Shown in pieces: positions 1-5,504 of a stretch of DNA of 30,680 nucleotides; position 1 is the stretch's first letter, and every line of letters begins with the position of its first letter. A model generated the notes under the pieces. That model saw only the letters and a program-made list of their open reading frames with translations, had not been told where the DNA came from and made no database searches. Location of the stretch: positions 1 to 30,680 of the forward strand of contig JAIRNU010000078.1 of NCBI GenBank assembly GCA_031257945.1. The letters are read 5' to 3'. A program made the position numbers and the translations under genes. This DNA is from Holosporales bacterium (lineage in GTDB: Bacteria; Pseudomonadota; Alphaproteobacteria; BNTO01).

Positions 1-181
1 TGAAATCAGGCGCAATTCTAAATCCAAGGCGAGCTATAACTGCTGCACCGCCGACACCATTGCAAAAGCGCGGCAATCCGCCGTACGCAGGGTCCCTAAA
101 AAAATGTTGGGAGAGCTCACCGAAAGAACGAAGCTTTCGCAACGGGTCTACTGTGTATCGCCATTTTGTCTGCCGTCCTCC
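1..181 (-). pseudogene. Partial open frame at window edge, interrupted by repeat remnant
   Basis: The minus strand is open from 181 down to the window edge, with no ATG in frame. The part below position 100 reads like real protein (glycine-rich, hydrophobic, including NGVGGAAVIARLGFRIAPDF), whereas the upstream part is a translation of the 32-bp MITE remnant at 119-150. A good Shine-Dalgarno (AAGGAGG, about 178-184) and an ATG (about 161-163) lie just upstream in another frame, and that frame stops inside the repeat. The likely reading is a gene whose 5' end was broken by the repeat element; the rest lies outside the window. The plus strand is also open from 2 to about 241 but looks less protein-like. 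Function not recognised; a membrane or outer-membrane protein is only a guess. Confidence 0.3.
119..150 (-). repeat. Truncated MITE-like repeat (32 bp remnant)
   Basis: The sequence ends in CGAAGCTTTCGCAACGGGTCTA, written here as CGAAGCTTTC then GCAACGGGTCTA, and matches one end of the four longer copies at 2363, 5303, 28209 and 30265. Only the terminal 32 bp remain; the internal part has been replaced by unrelated sequence. Confidence 0.75.
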
Positions 182-355
182 TTACGACCAATAGCCCAAC
201 TTCTGCAAAGGGGCGATGTTCTTTCCAGACAAAAGGTATCATAAATACAGTTTTTATGACGCCAATGCAAAAAATAAAATATTTGCGCACTGCTCTTCCC
301 TGAATTTCTAAGGTTTGCTACCCTGTGCTCAGATATTTATTTTTTTGCTATGACT
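151..355. other. AT-rich spacer without convincing gene
   Basis: Between the edge frame and the stop of the Rab-like gene at 356 there is no good gene. The stretch 235-355 is AT-rich and holds no hairpin followed by a T-run on the minus strand, so no terminator for the Rab-like gene could be assigned. Confidence 0.4.
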
Positions 356-1210
356 TTAACAACAACTAGGTGGCACTTCCCCAGCAGTGGCATCGGCCGC
401 GGCGGCGATATCCACTCCCCCCGGCTTTTCGTGCCCTTCTATTTTTTCGATACAGCGTTTGTTAATTTCTCTGAACAGATCATCTATGCCCTTTACTGCA
501 CGCTCGACGCCAAATGATGTAGCATGTGTGACTTTGGAAAAGTCTTTCTGCGCATGGTGTTTACTGGTTTTATCTACATCTGTACTTTCGGAAAAGTCTT
601 GCTCATCGTCTTTACCGGTTTTATCTGCATATGTACTTTCGGAAAAGTCCTGCGCATGGTGTTTACTGGCTTTATCTGCAACGCTATTTTCGGAATTTAG
701 TTCTACACAAATGCATGAGCCGCCATGCTCATTACACCAATCGTCGACTTCCCTAGGGATTTCGGGCAATGGATTCTTTTCTGACACCTGGTAAACTGCA
801 ATTATAGCAGGATTACGTCTGGCCTGTTGAATAATGTTTTCGCACTTGCGCAGCGTTCCTCTTTTATCGTCATTTCCTTCACGAATTACGACAACGAATA
901 CGTCACTATCTCGTGTAAATAAAGGCACGGTATATTCATAAACAGAGTTGATATCACTAGTAGTATTCAATAACGCAGTCTGTCCCGGGTTAAGGGGGTT
1001 GTCTAGAGGTATCACACAATTTGTAAAGAGGCTCCTCGGCTGGCCCAATTGTCCTTGCGGGACCACTTGTCTATACAGAGCAGCGACTATTTTGGTTTGT
1101 GAATCTCCGATACACGTGACTTTAACGCTACTATCTACAGGAAACACAGAACTACCCCCCAACAAAAAGAATGCGAACAAGGCGCATTTGCGAAATATAC
1201 TGTTTTTCAT
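356..1210 (-). CDS. Exported Rab/Ras-like pseudo-GTPase with C-terminal Cys-Cys
   Basis: The 284-residue product starts with a Sec-like signal segment (basic MKNSIFRK, then hydrophobic 9-19). From residue 29 it follows the order of a Rab GTPase: a beta-1/P-loop-like VKVTCIGDSQTK (29-40; Rabs have IGDSGVGKS), a G3-like NTTSD (82-86; Rab DTAGQ), a strand DVFVVVI (103-109), an amphipathic helix (119-132), a strand AIIAVYQ (135-141), a helix (150-162), and CVELNSENSV (168-177) where Rabs have the ETSAK loop. A final helix follows, then a flexible tail ending PPSCC. Rabs also end in Cys-Cys, which is geranylgeranylated in eukaryotes. The P-loop GK[ST], the DxxG glycine and NKxD are lost, so GTP binding is doubtful. 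About 50 residues of tandem repeat are inserted before the last helix. Start ATG has TAGGA upstream. Assignment is by pattern, not by search; a host-directed effector is inferred. Confidence 0.55.
   Translation of the reverse strand: MKNSIFRKCALFAFFLLGGSSVFPVDSSVKVTCIGDSQTKIVAALYRQVVPQGQLGQPRSLFTNCVIPLDNPLNPGQTALLNTTSDINSVYEYTVPLFTRDSDVFVVVIREGNDDKRGTLRKCENIIQQARRNPAIIAVYQVSEKNPLPEIPREVDDWCNEHGGSCICVELNSENSVADKASKHHAQDFSESTYADKTGKDDEQDFSESTDVDKTSKHHAQKDFSKVTHATSFGVERAVKGIDDLFREINKRCIEKIEGHEKPGGVDIAAAADATAGEVPPSCC
536..691 (-). repeat. Three tandem 51-54 bp repeats inside the Rab-like gene
   Basis: Units run 536-589 (54 bp), 590-640 (51 bp) and 641-691 (51 bp), each beginning GGAAAAGTC on the plus strand. 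They encode imperfect copies of a charged unit of the form DKTSKHHAQDFSEST (about residues 174-225). All units are in frame, so copy number can change without breaking the gene. The insertion lies between the ETSAK-like loop and the last helix of the GTPase-like fold. Confidence 0.9.
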
Positions 1211-1241
1211 AACACGATTCCTAATGATACGACCTACAGGT

Positions 1242-1271
1242 ATTATAGCACAAATTTGAAGTTAAATGCAA
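1242..1271 (-). promoter_or_regulatory. Sigma70-type promoter of the Rab-like gene
   Basis: Minus strand: -35 TTGCAT (1266-1271), 18-bp spacer, extended -10 TGCTATAAT (TATAAT at 1242-1247). The -10 is about 32 bp from the ATG at 1210. An ACCTGTAGGT inverted repeat (about 1232-1241) sits just downstream of the -10 and could be an operator, which is inference. Confidence 0.6.
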
Positions 1272-1321
1272 AAATTGTCCAGGTTTGTCCAGGTTCACAT
1301 CAAATGAAAAAAAGGACAGGC

Positions 1322-1340
1322 AAAAGACGGCGAAAGCCGC
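1322..1340 (-). terminator. Weak hairpin plus T-run downstream of the membrane-protein gene
   Basis: On the minus strand CGGC-TTTC-GCCG (1339-1328) is followed by TCTTTT. The stem is only four base pairs, and it lies about 95 bp past the stop codon at 1436, so this is a weak candidate Rho-independent terminator. Confidence 0.25.
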
Positions 1341-1435
1341 ACCCTCCAGCATTACTAGCTGCAAGGGCAGCAATCGCCTTCCTAACAAACTGGCTAATTG
1401 CCAACACAAGCCATGCTTATAACCGTCCCAGCGTC

Positions 1436-2275
1436 CTACTCGTCTTCCGCATGCCTTCTGTATGGTTCCAATATTTTCGTGACAGATGGCATTATAGACC
1501 AAGCTGAGTACCCAACAGCAGCGGAAGCAAGTATCAATTTGTATATTCCAAAAAACTTTGGCGCAAAAATACGTCCCAAGAGATACGTAGCTGCAAAGGC
1601 ACTCGCTCCGGCTTTTGCTTGATCAGACAGCAAGAAATAAGGAGTACAAGCATAATACTCCCACCATGATGACACCTTCCCGGTAAACTTGCTGTACAAT
1701 GAAGCTAAGGCCAGAAAATCTGCGTAAGCAATAGCATCCTCACGTTCCTCTATCAATTTCACAAAGGATTTTTTCTTGCTGGCCAAGAAGCCACCGATTG
1801 CGGCACTAATTCCAGCTATACCAGTTACACTTGCAATCACTGCCGGTTTCGCCGTAATGGCACTTATGACCCAATGAGCCAGCGATGCTCCGCCAATCGT
1901 AGACGCCATGGAGAAAAAGATAGAAGTACTCGCACTTTGAGAAAAATAGGAATTTGTGCACAGCATTAGTGCTTTTTCAATCGTAGCTAGCATTGTAAGC
2001 GCCGACAGCTCGTAAAGACAAACATCTACCGCACACTTTCTCGCCGGTCTACTAGCAGCGCCTGCAGCTACAGGGCGGTCTGCAGCACTAACTCCTGGAG
2101 CCTCACAAAACCAAAGGCCCAACGCGAATCCTAGCGGAAACAACCGCCTCCTCCAGGAATTCTCCAAAAAAGAACCAGCAGCACGCTGCGTTCCTACAAC
2201 CCCCGCCCCACCGGTTTCCGTTTCAAACAGTCGTCCCAGAGAAACTGGCAAACATTTCAATATTGTAGTAGCCAT
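1436..2275 (-). CDS. Hypothetical exported or multi-pass membrane protein
   Basis: Family not recognised. The frame opens at a TTG (2293), but ATG at 2275 gives a more ordinary start and 279 residues; neither has a clear Shine-Dalgarno. With the ATG start, residues about 42-65 form a signal-like segment (RRRLFPLGFALGLWF ending GVSAA) after an unusually long N-terminal region; the three arginines before it could also suggest Tat export. Later hydrophobic segments lie near residues 118-138 (containing GGASLAHWV), 142-163 (AGISAAIGGF) and 238-265. Between them is a charged helix with KKKSFVKLIEEREDAIAY. The gene is on the same strand as the Rab-like gene 225 bp further on, but both have their own promoters. 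A secreted protein that inserts in membranes, possibly of the host, is inference. Confidence 0.6.
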   Translation of the reverse strand: MATTILKCLPVSLGRLFETETGGAGVVGTQRAAGSFLENSWRRRLFPLGFALGLWFCEAPGVSAADRPVAAGAASRPARKCAVDVCLYELSALTMLATIEKALMLCTNSYFSQSASTSIFFSMASTIGGASLAHWVISAITAKPAVIASVTGIAGISAAIGGFLASKKKSFVKLIEEREDAIAYADFLALASLYSKFTGKVSSWWEYYACTPYFLLSDQAKAGASAFAATYLLGRIFAPKFFGIYKLILASAAVGYSAWSIMPSVTKILEPYRRHAEDE

Positions 2276-2312
2276 AAGTATTTCATTACCCAAAAAAGGA
2301 AAGAACGGTTAA

Positions 2313-2340
2313 TTTGTAATATATATCATTAAAAAGTCAA
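2313..2340 (-). promoter_or_regulatory. Possible promoter of the membrane-protein gene
   Basis: Minus strand: -35 TTGACT (2335-2340), 16-bp spacer, -10 TACAAA (2313-2318). The surrounding sequence is AT-rich. The -35 matches well, the -10 only moderately. Confidence 0.4.
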
Positions 2341-2362
2341 GTATTACCTTTAGGCTGCTTAG

Positions 2363-2508
2363 TAGACCTGTTGCAAAAGCTTCGTTCTTTCGGTAATTTT
2401 GGCGTCGCTCCGATGCTCGAATCCTCACGTACGTCAAGTACGCTGCGGTTCTGCGCTTCGTGGGCTCCTGAAAATCCCTCGAAATTACTCACTTTTGCAA
2501 CAGGTCTA
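2363..2508 (+). mobile_element. MITE-like element, full-length 146 bp copy
   Basis: Perfect 17-bp terminal inverted repeats, TAGACCTGTTGCAAAAG and its reverse complement, bound a 146-bp unit. The outermost bases at both ends are TA, which fits a TA target duplication as made by IS630/Tc1-type transposases, though IS5-type ends cannot be excluded. It interrupts the ISAs1-family transposase frame, whose native codons end at the TA. It contains an open frame reading LRSFGNFGVAPMLES that is shared with the other copies but is probably not a real gene. Confidence 0.85.
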
Positions 2509-2743
2509 TTGAAAAAATTCTCCTGTACGTGTCGTGACTTGGCACGCCGTTGGATAGATCAAACATTTGAGAAAGTTCAGTGAAATGAGATTCAACAAAT
2601 TCTTGAATGCCTAAAAAGCTGTCAACGCCAGATAAAACGGCAAGGATAGCTGTACCAATAATCGCGAGGAAGTTGTGCTTTTGATTGCGATTAGAACGAG
2701 GATCTGGAACATTTACGAAAAAAGCAGAGAGGTGTTTTTGCAT
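2509..2743 (-). pseudogene. ISAs1-family transposase, N-terminal fragment
   Basis: About 78 residues match the N-terminal domain that precedes the DDE domain in ISAs1-family transposases: VPDPRSNRN near the start, then AIIGTAILAVLSGVDSF, IQEFVESH, and NGVPSHDTYRRIF at the end. Full transposases of this family are roughly 350-400 residues, so the catalytic DDE part is missing. The frame runs into the MITE-like element and stops a few codons inside it. Nothing on the far side of that element resembles the rest of the transposase, so it was deleted as well as interrupted. Confidence 0.85.
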
Positions 2744-2822
2744 ATAAAAAACGAGGCGTTGTACCCAATATTGTGATTAATTTAAAGGGGTTTTGGCTAA
2801 TTTTTTTCATGCGTAGGCCCTG
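2509..2822 (-). mobile_element. Remnant of an ISAs1-family insertion sequence (5' end only)
   Basis: The remnant runs from a putative outer end near 2822 (minus strand CAGGGCCTACGCATG) through the transposase start at 2743 to the MITE-like insertion at 2508. The outer end lies about 34 bp past the fabD stop codon. The other IS end is not present, so the exact boundary is an estimate. Confidence 0.55.
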
Positions 2823-2855
2823 GATGTTATGCTCCGCACCCTACACATTTATTTT

Positions 2856-3830
2856 TCACATGTGTTTGGTATTGGGCACCAAATTTCTTGTAAGGAGGTG
2901 TATATCATCCGCCGTTTGTACGGAAAACATTGGGGCATCAGGGGCACACCGTCGTACTATTCCAGTAAGAACCGCCCCATGTCCAACTTCCAGCAAACAA
3001 TCCACTCCTAGCGCTAATATGGCGCTGACGCTCTCCCGCCAGCGTACGGTCCCTGTAACCTGCTGCGGTAGCATTTCTTTTATAGTAGAGGCGCTTTGCA
3101 CCGCCTGCGCAGTGTAATTTGCAATCAGCGGAATCCTGAGGTCACGCATGTTTACCCCGCCAAGCACCGCGTTCAATTTTTCGGCTGCCGGGGCCATCAG
3201 GGCGCTATGAAACGGCCCGCTAACTGAAAGCATTACCCCCTTCTTTGCGCCCTTATCAAGCGCTGCCCTACGCACCTCCTCCACAGCCAGCAACGGCCCA
3301 GAAACAACGCACTGCCCCGGGCAATTATCATTTGCAATAAAGCATTGCGGGGTGCCGTTGCCGCAACAGTCAGTGATAATATCACCAACGGTTTCGGTGT
3401 CTAGGCCTAGTATAGCGCACATCCCCCCCTTATCCGCGGGGGTTTGCGGACAGGCAGCCTCCATTGCACATGCCCGTTCCTTGATTACCAAAAGGCCTTG
3501 ATGGAATGTTAGCCCGCCAGCAGCCAATATCGCCGCATATTCACCGACAGAATGCCCGGCGACACAGCGAACAGACTGGAAAAATTGCTCGCCGTAGACC
3601 TCTTCAATTGCCCTTAATACCATGGCGCTGGCGGTAAATATTGCTGGCTGGGCGTATTGCGTGGAGGAGAGTAGTTCTGTTGGGCCGTTAAACATAATTT
3701 CCGTTAGGTTGATATGTAAAATATCGTTTGCCTCTTGGGCTAGCGACCTAACAGACGAAAACGCGTCGAATAACGTTTTTCCCATCCCAACGCCCTGCGA
3801 TCCTTGTCCAGGGAACACCATTGCAAGCAT
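2856..3830 (-). CDS. fabD: Malonyl-CoA:acyl carrier protein transacylase
   Basis: FabD moves the malonyl group from CoA to acyl carrier protein, supplying extender units for cytoplasmic type II fatty acid synthesis. The 324-residue product has the family length and all active-site elements: the oxyanion-hole motif GQGSQG (8-13), nucleophile Ser94 in GHSVGE, Arg119 in KERACAME, His208 in GPFHSALM and Gln257 before VRW. The ATG at 3830 is preceded by AAGGA at about 10 bases; an in-frame ATG three codons later is an alternative. It stands alone here, without the usual fabH, fabG or acpP neighbours, and diverges from prfB. An ISAs1-type remnant begins about 34 bp past its stop codon. The identification is firm. 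Confidence 0.97.
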   Translation of the reverse strand: MLAMVFPGQGSQGVGMGKTLFDAFSSVRSLAQEANDILHINLTEIMFNGPTELLSSTQYAQPAIFTASAMVLRAIEEVYGEQFFQSVRCVAGHSVGEYAAILAAGGLTFHQGLLVIKERACAMEAACPQTPADKGGMCAILGLDTETVGDIITDCCGNGTPQCFIANDNCPGQCVVSGPLLAVEEVRRAALDKGAKKGVMLSVSGPFHSALMAPAAEKLNAVLGGVNMRDLRIPLIANYTAQAVQSASTIKEMLPQQVTGTVRWRESVSAILALGVDCLLEVGHGAVLTGIVRRCAPDAPMFSVQTADDIHLLTRNLVPNTKHM

Positions 3831-4194
3831 AGTGTAAGATTCCTTAGCAGAATAACTAGTAACCAGGGGAATTTACCATATTCTTATCGTGCCTCAATAC
3901 CCCGCACATTCAGTTGCGCCTTGGACCGTATTTGTGTAAAAACTTAATTCCCATGCGTCGACTGCGTATCACAAGGGATAGCGGAATGCGTATGGTGCTG
4001 ATGTTTCTGCGCTAACGACCGCGTTCGGCCAAGTACATACGGCTTAACAAAAACGACCCTATGTGCTTGAGGCAAGAGTTGTTGATAAAAAAAGCGAAGA
4101 CAAATGTCGCATTATGTTTTAAATATTAACTGTGTGGCCTTTAAGTAGATATATCGATATGGCGTATATTTGACTGGATTCCAGCGTTTCTTCC
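3831..4194. other. Divergent fabD-prfB intergenic region
   Basis: About 360 bp hold the start regions of both genes. No tRNA, conserved small gene or riboswitch was seen. The only short frame worth mentioning (ATG at 3952, 20 codons) has no Shine-Dalgarno. GACAAATGTC (about 4099-4108) is a small palindrome of unknown meaning. No clear promoter for prfB could be picked. Confidence 0.5.
3870..3897 (-). promoter_or_regulatory. Possible fabD promoter
   Basis: Minus strand: -35 TTGAGG (3892-3897), 16-bp spacer, -10 TAAATT (3870-3875), about 40 bp before the ATG. Each box matches the consensus at four of six bases. Confidence 0.3.
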
Positions 4195-5301
4195 TTGATT
4201 GATGCGATTAGTGGGAAGATTCAATCAATAAAAACTTTCTCGAATTTTGAAAAAAAGTGTGAGGAGTTGTGCTTTTACGAGGCGTTAATAGCCGATCCAT
4301 CGACGTGGAATGATGTAAAAAAGGCGAATGAACTCGCGAAAAAAAAGGCCTCGTTGCAGGAGGAAATTGAGCAAATTTCATTGTGCATACGCCAGTTCTC
4401 TGATTTGCGAGAGCTGTTGGATATGGCAAAGGAGGGCGGCGATGAGCAGGTGTTTAACGAGTGTATTACAGAATTGCAAAAGTTAGCGGCTGATGTTGAG
4501 CATATACACCTTGTGGCCCTGCTTTCCGAGGAGGCTGATAGTTCTAACTGCTTTTTGGAGATTAATTCTGGCGCTGGTGGGACCGAAGCGCAGGACTGGG
4601 TCGCAATGCTGGCTCGGATGTACTCTAGGTGGGCGGAGCGGCGCGGATTTTCGCTAGAGGTAGTCGATGAGATGATAGGAGAGGAGGCTGGTTTTAAGTC
4701 CATCAGTATGAAGATTTCTGGGCTTCGTGCGTATGGTTGGTTAAAGACAGAAAACGGCGTACATCGGCTTGTCCGAATTTCCCCGTTCGATGCTAATGCG
4801 CGGAGACATACGAGTTTTGCTTCTGTATGGACTTACCCGGAAACCAACGACGACATCGATATAAAAATAGAAGAAAAAGACTTGCGCATCGATACGTACA
4901 GGGCTTCCGGCGCTGGCGGGCAGCATGTTAACAAAACAGATAGCGCAATTCGTATTACGCACATTCCTACTGGAATTATTACACAAAGTCAGGTTGATAG
5001 GTCACAGCACCGTAATAGAGCAATGGCAATGGCCTTATTGCGCGCTAGGCTTTACGAATTGGAAATGCGGAAAAAACAGGCATTTTTGGCAGAGCAGGAA
5101 AAAAATAAGACCGATATCGCTTGGGGGAATCAGATTCGCTCATACGTTCTACAACCCTATCAGCTGGTAAAAGACTCCAGGACGGGTGTTGAAGTTGGAA
5201 ATGCGTATGGGGTACTTGATGGTGATATAGATAAGTTTCTCGAAGCATCATTGGTTGCTAGCAAAACAGGGCGTGATGGAGGGGATGGCTCCTCTGATTA
5301 A
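4195..5301 (+). CDS. prfB: Peptide chain release factor 2
   Basis: RF2 recognises UGA and UAA stop codons in the ribosomal A site and triggers peptide release. The 368-residue product has the SPF stop-codon recognition tripeptide at 196-198, which separates RF2 from RF1, and the catalytic GGQ at 241-243 within SGAGGQHVN. The N-terminal helical domain (WNDVKKANELAKKK) and the central NSGAGGTEAQDW are typical. The start is uncertain: TTG at 4195 fits the family N-terminus but has no Shine-Dalgarno, and in-frame CTG at 4174 would add seven residues. An in-frame TGA lies just upstream (4171-4173). The RF2 autoregulatory +1 frameshift found in many bacteria is not present within the gene. A MITE-like element begins one base after the stop codon and may act in transcript ending. 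Confidence 0.96.
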   Translation: MIDAISGKIQSIKTFSNFEKKCEELCFYEALIADPSTWNDVKKANELAKKKASLQEEIEQISLCIRQFSDLRELLDMAKEGGDEQVFNECITELQKLAADVEHIHLVALLSEEADSSNCFLEINSGAGGTEAQDWVAMLARMYSRWAERRGFSLEVVDEMIGEEAGFKSISMKISGLRAYGWLKTENGVHRLVRISPFDANARRHTSFASVWTYPETNDDIDIKIEEKDLRIDTYRASGAGGQHVNKTDSAIRITHIPTGIITQSQVDRSQHRNRAMAMALLRARLYELEMRKKQAFLAEQEKNKTDIAWGNQIRSYVLQPYQLVKDSRTGVEVGNAYGVLDGDIDKFLEASLVASKTGRDGGDGSSD

Positions 5302-5302
5302 G

Positions 5303-5439
5303 TAGACCGTTGCGAAAGCTTCGTTCTTTCGGTAATTTTGGCGTCGCTCCGATGCTCGAATCCTTACGTAAATACGCTGTGGTTCTGTTTCGTATGCTCC
5401 TAAAAATTCCTCGAAATTACTCACTTTTGCAACGGTCTA
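5303..5439 (+). mobile_element. MITE-like element, 137 bp copy
   Basis: Ends are TAGACCGTTGCGAAAG and CTTTTGCAACGGTCTA, an inverted pair with one mismatch and two bases shorter than in the copy at 2363. The internal part is similar but about nine bases shorter. It starts directly after the prfB stop codon and lies 65 bp beyond the stop codon of the giant gene, so it separates two convergent genes. Confidence 0.85.
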
Positions 5440-5504
5440 GTATCCCTAGGATGGTATCCAAAATTTGTACAACTGCGCCAATTTCGCGCAGAATTCAAAA
5501 AGGC

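Noticed and set aside
536..691. Tandem units as a CRISPR array
   Set aside because: The units are direct tandem repeats without unique spacers and are in frame within a protein gene.
1221..1507. Short open frames on both strands between the Rab-like gene and the membrane-protein gene
   Set aside because: They overlap a clear promoter or the end of the neighbouring gene, and their translations are low in protein character.
2371..2583. Small frames starting in the repeat copies as real genes
   Set aside because: They are carried by the mobile repeat and end in whatever flanks it; no domain or ribosome site supports them.
4165..4177. TATATTTGAC resembling the RF2 programmed frameshift site
   Set aside because: A +1 shift there meets a stop within ten codons and does not enter the RF2 frame, and the RF2 N-terminus is already nearly complete downstream.
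5476..5490. Hairpin after the giant gene as a terminator
   Set aside because: The stem is only five base pairs and no T-run follows on the minus strand.
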